Below, piece after piece: positions 5,957-10,074 of a stretch of DNA of 10,074 nucleotides. The DNA comes from Chloroflexota bacterium (GTDB taxonomy: Bacteria > Chloroflexota > Anaerolineae > UBA1429): positions 1 through 10,074 of the forward strand of contig JAAYXX010000071.1 of NCBI GenBank assembly GCA_012515695.1, in the 5' to 3' direction. Within the stretch, counting starts at the first letter, position 1. Each line of letters opens with the position of its first letter. The notes beneath the pieces were generated by a model. It worked only from the letters and a program-made list of their open reading frames with translations, was not told where the DNA came from and ran no database searches. The position numbers were made by a program, and so were the translations under genes.

Positions 5957-7639
5957 CTATTGGATAATAACCAATGTCAGCGGCACGCCCTGCTCAGGGG
6001 TGGGCGGCATCCAGAGCTTGCCGTCTTGCGCTGCGTACATCAGCAAATAGATTCCGAAATCCCAGAGATCAACATAGGTGTGATAGTCCACATAGCTCTT
6101 GTTGATCTTGGGGAAATCGGCTTTGTGCATAGCCGATATCTTTACGCCCAGCTTCTCAAATACTGGTTCGATCTGCTCCAGCAACGGGCGGTAGATCCCC
6201 TCTCGGAGTCTACCAAGCTGCTCCTGAGTAAAGACGATAAAGTTGGGAACGTATTTGTCGCCATCTTTGGTAATCAGTCCGTCGGCTACGGCTTCCGCGA
6301 GGGCTTCTTTGCCATGAGGCTCCAGTTTGTCGAGCGAAAACCACGGCTCCTGCACAGAGGTGTAAATCCAGTGAAGCAGCTTTTTTGTAGAGCCATGCGA
6401 CGTAGCTATCTCAGGGTGGTAGTCAGCGCCGGAAAAACTGTTGACCCCCAGCCAATAATAGCTGTCTGTCGTGCTGCCTGGGATGCAACTATCGGACATG
6501 ATCCCGCAGTATCCGCCCCAAAGGATTTCACCCTGATACCCGTTCGGGTCCATCTCTTGCCCCTCAGACTGGTCTACGGCCATGATAATGTAGCGCCCTC
6601 CGTCCGGCCTGATCGGGCGGTCATCCATCCTCTTCAGCCTGGTGAGAAGCGGGCTGTTCCTGCTGACAAAGCTGATGAACATGGTAATAATCGCCCACAT
6701 CAGGCGCTCTGTCGGAAATTGCGAACCCCAGAAGCCAATGTCGCGGATGGCCTGCTCATGCCCCCAGAGATAAGCGATGATTCTATCAATCAACTCCGGG
6801 CGGGTATCCCGGTACAGTGTGCCGATATCCTGCATATGACGGCGGCTGATGATGGGAAAAGCTGTCGCGTACTTTTTGCCCTCTCGCGTCAGGAACTCGC
6901 GATCATGCAGCCAATCCAGGTCGTATTCAAGGTACGGCTTGGGAATACCTGTCAGTTCGGTCAGTTCATCAATGCTCTTTGGATTGCGGTAGCAAAGCAG
7001 ACAGAGATTCTGGCGGATAAGGTTGTTTTTGACGAACTTTACATCCGGGTCCGGGCCGCCGTCACCAGAATAACCGATACCCAGCCTGCCGGGGCGGTAC
7101 ACATAGTCTGTGTTTGCGCTCATGCTCTCCATCTCCCTTTTTACTTTTTTTCGAGCGTCAAAGAGATGCCACGTAACGGCGCTTTCGGTGGTGCCGAGCC
7201 TTTTTGCCGTTTCCGCTACAGACAAGCCCTCGAGGTAATGCAAGATCATCGCTTCACGCTGCAAGCGGCTCAGATTCGAGATCTCGCGCCTCATTGCTGC
7301 TATCCTTGAGACTTGGTCTTCTTCGGATATCAGGTCATGCACGAAATTCGCGCTATCGGGCAGGTTTTCGTTCAGTTCGGTCCAGGCCGCCTGCTTGGCG
7401 CGTTTCCTCAGATGATTGCACCAGCAGTAATGCGCCACCTTCCACAACAGGTTTTCCGGCTTGTCAACACGGTCAGCCTTGGACACGGCGGAAAAGAACT
7501 GTACAAACACCTCCTGGGCGAGTTCCTCCCCCAAATCCTTGCTCCCGGCCTTTTTGACTGCCCAGCCAAGTATCTGAGGTAAATAGTCTCGGATCATCTG
7601 CTCGAATTGTCCACCGTCCACGCCGTCACCCCTCTTCAT
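5957..7639 (-). CDS. ECF-type RNA polymerase sigma factor with a very long C-terminal extension
   Basis: The first 175 of 560 residues are a sigma-70 family factor of ECF type. Region 2 spans about 10-82 (EELAQEVFVQFFSAV, then LLWKVAHYCWCNHLRKR), and region 4 about 115-172 with the helix-turn-helix GLSVAETAKRLGTTESAVTW. After a Gly/Asp linker (182-200), some 360 residues follow. Residues 206-265 look like a winged helix (NLIRQNLCLLCYRNPKSIDE.., LTGIPKPYLEYDLDWL, REFLTREGKKYAT). A second such segment may lie at 440-480. The rest is Trp/Tyr-rich and unrecognised, perhaps a sensor. The extension is much longer than the SnoaL-like tail of ECF41 sigmas. No anti-sigma gene is adjacent, so the extension may control the sigma domain itself (inference). 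An in-frame GTG at 7621 has a better ribosome site (AGGGGTGA) than the ATG at 7639 and may be the real start. G+C looks lower than in its neighbours (27 of 60 in 6961-7020). Confidence 0.88.
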   Translation of the reverse strand: MKRGDGVDGGQFEQMIRDYLPQILGWAVKKAGSKDLGEELAQEVFVQFFSAVSKADRVDKPENLLWKVAHYCWCNHLRKRAKQAAWTELNENLPDSANFVHDLISEEDQVSRIAAMRREISNLSRLQREAMILHYLEGLSVAETAKRLGTTESAVTWHLFDARKKVKREMESMSANTDYVYRPGRLGIGYSGDGGPDPDVKFVKNNLIRQNLCLLCYRNPKSIDELTELTGIPKPYLEYDLDWLHDREFLTREGKKYATAFPIISRRHMQDIGTLYRDTRPELIDRIIAYLWGHEQAIRDIGFWGSQFPTERLMWAIITMFISFVSRNSPLLTRLKRMDDRPIRPDGGRYIIMAVDQSEGQEMDPNGYQGEILWGGYCGIMSDSCIPGSTTDSYYWLGVNSFSGADYHPEIATSHGSTKKLLHWIYTSVQEPWFSLDKLEPHGKEALAEAVADGLITKDGDKYVPNFIVFTQEQLGRLREGIYRPLLEQIEPVFEKLGVKISAMHKADFPKINKSYVDYHTYVDLWDFGIYLLMYAAQDGKLWMPPTPEQGVPLTLVIIQ

Positions 7640-7702
7640 ACGCTTCTAACTATATAGTGGCAGGAGAACGAAAAGCTTGGGGGTTTTCTCCAAATTCATG
7701 TC

Positions 7703-7735
7703 AAATAAAAAAAGAATACGATCACCGTCGTATTC
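7703..7735 (-). terminator. Intrinsic terminator of the YhfC-URO-D-GNAT operon
   Basis: On the minus strand an 8-bp perfect stem GAATACGA/TCGTATTC (7735-7728 with 7721-7714, 6-nt loop) is followed at once by seven T residues, then A and TTT. This is a standard Rho-independent terminator. It ends transcripts coming from the GNAT gene, 180 nt upstream, and insulates the sigma gene that follows. Confidence 0.8.
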
Positions 7736-7797
7736 CCATCATCCCCCGTGGGAACGCCCTCGTCGCTGCTATGCCGCAAAGCGGAAAATACCAGAAC

Positions 7798-7833
7798 GGG
7801 GTCATATGCTCCCATTGGGGAGTATATGACCCC
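7798..7833. repeat. 16-bp stem hairpin downstream of the GNAT gene
   Basis: GGGGTCATATGCTCCC (7798-7813) pairs with 7818-7833 around a 4-nt loop. The one non-Watson-Crick position is G-U in plus-strand RNA. There is no T-run on either side, and the true terminator lies about 60 nt further on. It may be a dispersed palindrome, a 3' RNA-stabilising structure or a binding site; the sequence alone does not decide. Confidence 0.55.
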
Positions 7834-7914
7834 ACAACCTCAACCATCCGACGGCACCAGCTTTGACCGCCGCCCTCCGAGTTACCTGCTTCTCTTGGGA
7901 TACTGTCCTGACGC

Positions 7915-8334
7915 TCAGGGCAATAGTTCCAGCGTCACCGCGTAATCCTGGAACCCCACAGACCGCCAGAATGCATGCACCGCCCGGTTGTGTACCAGCA
8001 CCTCCACGGTGACCCGCGCATCCGGCGGCCATATCTCCCCGCGCAGCAGCGCCATTGCCTGTCGGCCAATCCCCTGGCGACGGCGAGACCGCTCCACAAA
8101 AAAGTGCCGCAAGTAGAGCGAATCCGCATCCTGGCGATATAGCGCATACGCCACGGGCACACCCTCCTGCTCGAACAAGATGGCCGTGTATTCCCCTTCC
8201 AGGAACCCACGCATGCGCTCCTCTAGCTCGGGCAGCGTCATCCGGTTGCGATGCCCCTCATCCTGAACAAGCTGGCGGTTCCACTCGGCCAACAGGGGCA
8301 CGTCCGCCAGGGTCGCCCGTCGATACTGCAGCAC
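7915..8334 (-). CDS. GNAT-family N-acetyltransferase
   Basis: This small cytoplasmic GNAT protein has 139 residues from the chosen start. It probably transfers an acetyl group from acetyl-CoA to an amine, acceptor unknown. The acetyl-CoA pyrophosphate-binding motif is RRRQGIGRQA (residues 84-93 region), preceded by strand LYLRHFFV. It is followed by VTVEVLVHNRAVHAFWRSVGF, the usual GNAT motif B with Asn and the FWRxxGF ending. Start choice: a GTG at 8346 follows the URO-D stop directly (TGAGTG), but GGAGG lies after it, 5 nt before a second GTG at 8334, which I prefer. Either way it is translationally coupled to the URO-D gene and is the last gene of the operon. Family membership is secure; the substrate is open. 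Confidence 0.85.
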   Translation of the reverse strand: MLQYRRATLADVPLLAEWNRQLVQDEGHRNRMTLPELEERMRGFLEGEYTAILFEQEGVPVAYALYRQDADSLYLRHFFVERSRRRQGIGRQAMALLRGEIWPPDARVTVEVLVHNRAVHAFWRSVGFQDYAVTLELLP

Positions 8335-8346
8335 GCTCCCCTCCAC

Positions 8347-9396
8347 TCACCCGTGATAGCGAACGTTCTCGTCATACATCGCTAAAATGTTGTCCAGCGG
8401 AATATCCTCGATGAACTCCTGACTCCCACACAGAATATACCCCCCACGCTCGCGGGTCACGTCCAGATACCCCCGCACCTGGGCGCGTACATCCTCCGTC
8501 GTGCCAAAGGGCAGCGTGTGCTGGGTATCCACCCCGCCGTGGAAGGTCAGCCGGGCGCCAAAGTCGCGCACCAGTCCGGCCAGCCCCATCCCCTCGGCCC
8601 GCACCTGCACCGGGTCCAGGATGTTCACGCCGTCCTCGATAAAGTAGGGGATGATCTCGCGCACGGCGCCACAGGAATGCTTCATCACCTGGCAGCCGTA
8701 AGCGTGGCTCACGTCAAAGAACCGCTTGAGATAGGGCCGCATAAAGCGCTGCCACATCCGGGGACCGATGAACAGCCCCCGCTGCGTGCCAAAGTCGTTG
8801 CCGAAATAGGTAATGTCCAACATGCCGCCCGCTGCTTCCAGGAAGCGGCGCGTTACCTCCACCTCATAGTCCACCACATGCTGGATGATCGCCTCTGTTA
8901 CCTCTGGCTTGGTCCCCATCCACACATAGAACCGCTCCTGCCCAATCAGCCAGCCGACTTCGTGGAAGAAGGGACTCCACGGCGCGCCATAGGTCGCGTA
9001 TGTCCCATAGTACCGCTCGCACTGCGGGCGAATGGTCGTATAGTCCAGCGCCGCCGGGTCGGGCCAGGGGTGCGCGTGTACGTCCTCGACAGTAGTATCC
9101 TCGTCAAAGGGCGAGATCCAGTTGGGCTGGCCGTCGCCGGGGTTTACATCCCGGTAGCGAACCCCCCACATGGTACGCATATAGCCGTCGGCGTCGGGGC
9201 CGGTTTCTGGCTGGTAGTAGTCGAACCAGATGCGCCGCATGTCCACGTGCAGCGCCTGAAGCAGTTCTTCACGATCAGCCACGCCCAGTCTGGCGATGAG
9301 CGCGTCTGTCACTTCCTGGTGCGCCTCATAGTCTGCCGGGGCGCGGTCCGTCTTTTTATGTTGAATCGCCAATAGCACCCGCTCGCGAGAGTTCAC
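8347..9396 (-). CDS. Uroporphyrinogen decarboxylase-family protein, likely corrinoid-methyltransferase-like
   Basis: This 349-residue TIM-barrel protein of the URO-D superfamily starts MNSRERVLLAIQHKKTDRAP, as these proteins commonly do. It has the zinc-binding pattern of MtaA/MtbA/CmuA-type methyltransferases: His240-x-Cys242 (KHSCGAV) and Cys323 (ILCGSQE). It lacks the N-terminal arginine-rich substrate motif of true HemE. It is therefore more likely a methyl-group or demethylation enzyme, or a divergent relative, than a haem enzyme; that is inference. FGNDFGTQRGLFIGPRMW and FHGGVDTQHTLPFGT are further family segments. The GTG start at 9396 has GGAGG at 6 nt. Its start overlaps the stop of the upstream YhfC-like gene by 4 nt (GTGA), and its stop touches the GNAT gene, so all three form one operon. 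No corrinoid protein is in view. Confidence 0.88.
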   Translation of the reverse strand: MNSRERVLLAIQHKKTDRAPADYEAHQEVTDALIARLGVADREELLQALHVDMRRIWFDYYQPETGPDADGYMRTMWGVRYRDVNPGDGQPNWISPFDEDTTVEDVHAHPWPDPAALDYTTIRPQCERYYGTYATYGAPWSPFFHEVGWLIGQERFYVWMGTKPEVTEAIIQHVVDYEVEVTRRFLEAAGGMLDITYFGNDFGTQRGLFIGPRMWQRFMRPYLKRFFDVSHAYGCQVMKHSCGAVREIIPYFIEDGVNILDPVQVRAEGMGLAGLVRDFGARLTFHGGVDTQHTLPFGTTEDVRAQVRGYLDVTRERGGYILCGSQEFIEDIPLDNILAMYDENVRYHG

Positions 9397-10074
9397 TGGT
9401 TTCCTCCATCTGCTACTGCGATGACATGTGCCCCGGCATGTGCCGCATCAGCCGGGTATCGTTCGGCTACCCAGCGGGTACCCATCCAGCCAATGACCCC
9501 AAACAGGACCATCGCCGCCTCGATAGTCCAGAGCTTCCACAACACCGCCATGTCCCAAGACTGCCCAAAGGCTGCCACCGTATCCAACGCGCTCTTGAAC
9601 GCCAGGGCCAGCCAGAACCAGCGGGACTCGCTCCTCGCCACCCCGTAGAAAATCAGCACGCTGCAAAGGATGTGCACCATCACGACGGCCAAACGCTCCA
9701 CGACTGGCGCGAACCCAAACAACACGTTATTCAGGAGGGCCAACTGCGCTTGCAGTTCGGGTGGGTAGAGGGTGGGTGCGACCAGGGCCGTCACCACGGG
9801 GAGCAACGAGTTAGCGCCCAGCAGCAGCGCCTCTATCGCACCGAACCCGATGCCAAAGCTCAACGCCCGCTCCCAGCGCACGCGTCCCAGCCGCGTATAG
9901 CGCATCACCAACCATACGAGGGCCACTTCGAAAACTCCCGTGAGCAAGCCGACGTATGCATAGAACAACAGGCTGGCAAGCCCTTCGGGCAGCGCACCAA
10001 AGAGCGCTCGCTGCACTGGCGGGTTCGTCGGGATGGCCCAGGCGAATTTCAGAGCCACAGTTACCGCCCAGGCC
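9393..10074 (-). CDS. YhfC-like intramembrane protease-family protein, degenerate (5' end outside window)
   Basis: The frame is open to the right edge, so the GTG at 10058 is probably internal and some N-terminal residues are missing. The 226 visible residues carry about six hydrophobic segments. Counting from the GTG at 10058, YhfC-type landmarks are GVFEVALVWLVMRY (42-54), SFGIGFGAIEALLLG (67-81), ERLAVVMVHILCSVLIFYGV (121-140) and LALAFKSALDTVAAF (150-164). In the family as I know it the first of these usually reads FEE.xR, the second GHGGxEA and the last LxHxxxD. Here the second Glu is Val, Arg is Val, GHGG is GFGA and His is Lys. Glu44, Glu76, Glu121, His129 and Asp159 remain. It may be a non-catalytic or re-purposed relative. 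It is the first gene seen of the operon with URO-D and GNAT, with a 4-nt overlap. Confidence 0.7.
   Translation of the reverse strand, partial: AWAVTVALKFAWAIPTNPPVQRALFGALPEGLASLLFYAYVGLLTGVFEVALVWLVMRYTRLGRVRWERALSFGIGFGAIEALLLGANSLLPVVTALVAPTLYPPELQAQLALLNNVLFGFAPVVERLAVVMVHILCSVLIFYGVARSESRWFWLALAFKSALDTVAAFGQSWDMAVLWKLWTIEAAMVLFGVIGWMGTRWVAERYPADAAHAGAHVIAVADGGNQ

Larger units (their letters stand above)
7640..7914. other. Intergenic region with two hairpins between GNAT and sigma genes
   Basis: No credible gene is seen; a 69-codon plus-strand frame here runs straight through both hairpins and has no family features. The region holds the terminator at 7703-7735, the 16-bp hairpin at 7798-7833 and, by position, the sigma gene promoter. 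I could not find a good -35/-10 pair: TTGACA on the minus strand at 7704-7699 has no -10 at the proper distance. ECF-type elements are only vaguely suggested. Confidence 0.5.

Noticed and set aside
5936..7309. 457-codon plus-strand open frame
   Set aside because: It lies wholly over the sigma-factor gene on the other strand, has no recognisable domain or ribosome site, and the minus-strand protein has clear sigma-2 and sigma-4 regions.
7699..7704. TTGACA as -35 box of the sigma gene promoter
   Set aside because: It is a perfect hexamer on the minus strand, but no -10-like sequence occurs 16 to 18 nt downstream, and it overlaps the end of the terminator T-tract.
7657..7866. 69-codon plus-strand open frame between the GNAT and sigma genes
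   Set aside because: It passes through the terminator and the 16-bp hairpin and shows no domain or conserved pattern.
8518..9375. 285-codon plus-strand open frame
   Set aside because: It is antisense to the URO-D-family gene. Its translation has no family pattern and is an effect of high G+C.

Overview
The window looks like a chromosomal piece of a GC-rich, probably Chloroflexota (Anaerolineae-like) bacterium. This is inferred from the gene mix: a DUF1680/GH127 glycosidase, URO-D-like methyltransferase homologue, YhfC-type membrane protein and a Cys-paired tandem lipoprotein. The intergenic DNA is also full of short palindromes. No rRNA, tRNA or taxon marker is present, so the placement is tentative. 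Most genes lie on the minus strand.

Left end (1-583): the 3' end of a small Cys-rich protein gene on the plus strand in AT-richer DNA, then an AT-rich spacer, then a GC-rich paired-hairpin repeat. 584-1429 (minus): a metallo-beta-lactamase-fold hydrolase whose best start is an unusual ACG behind a perfect AGGAGG. 1430-1743: a gene-free stretch with five hairpins, one belonging to an element homologous to the repeat at 519-573 but in the opposite orientation.

1744-4859 (minus): a probable three-gene operon, transcribed as NADPH-dependent FMN reductase/iron-sulfur flavoprotein, then GH127 beta-L-arabinofuranosidase-like enzyme, then YhhN/lysoplasmalogenase-like membrane protein. The gaps are 44 and 48 nt. 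Divergent from it is a secreted lipoprotein (5033-5812, plus) made of two copies of a Cys-containing domain. It ends at a long hairpin that is probably a shared terminator with the convergent gene.

5957-7639 (minus): an ECF-type sigma factor carrying a C-terminal extension of about 385 residues with at least one winged-helix-like segment. No anti-sigma gene is visible nearby. 7640-7914 holds a clear minus-strand intrinsic terminator and a 16-bp stem hairpin.

7915-10074 (minus): a tightly packed operon entering from the right edge. A degenerate YhfC-like membrane protein overlaps a URO-D-family protein by 4 nt. The URO-D stop is in turn followed at once by a small GNAT acetyltransferase. No transporter or defence cassette is seen. 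The main unusual items are the sigma factor with its large extension, the inverted pair of homologous 55-nt hairpin elements, the ACG start, and the YhfC homologue lacking several expected protease residues.
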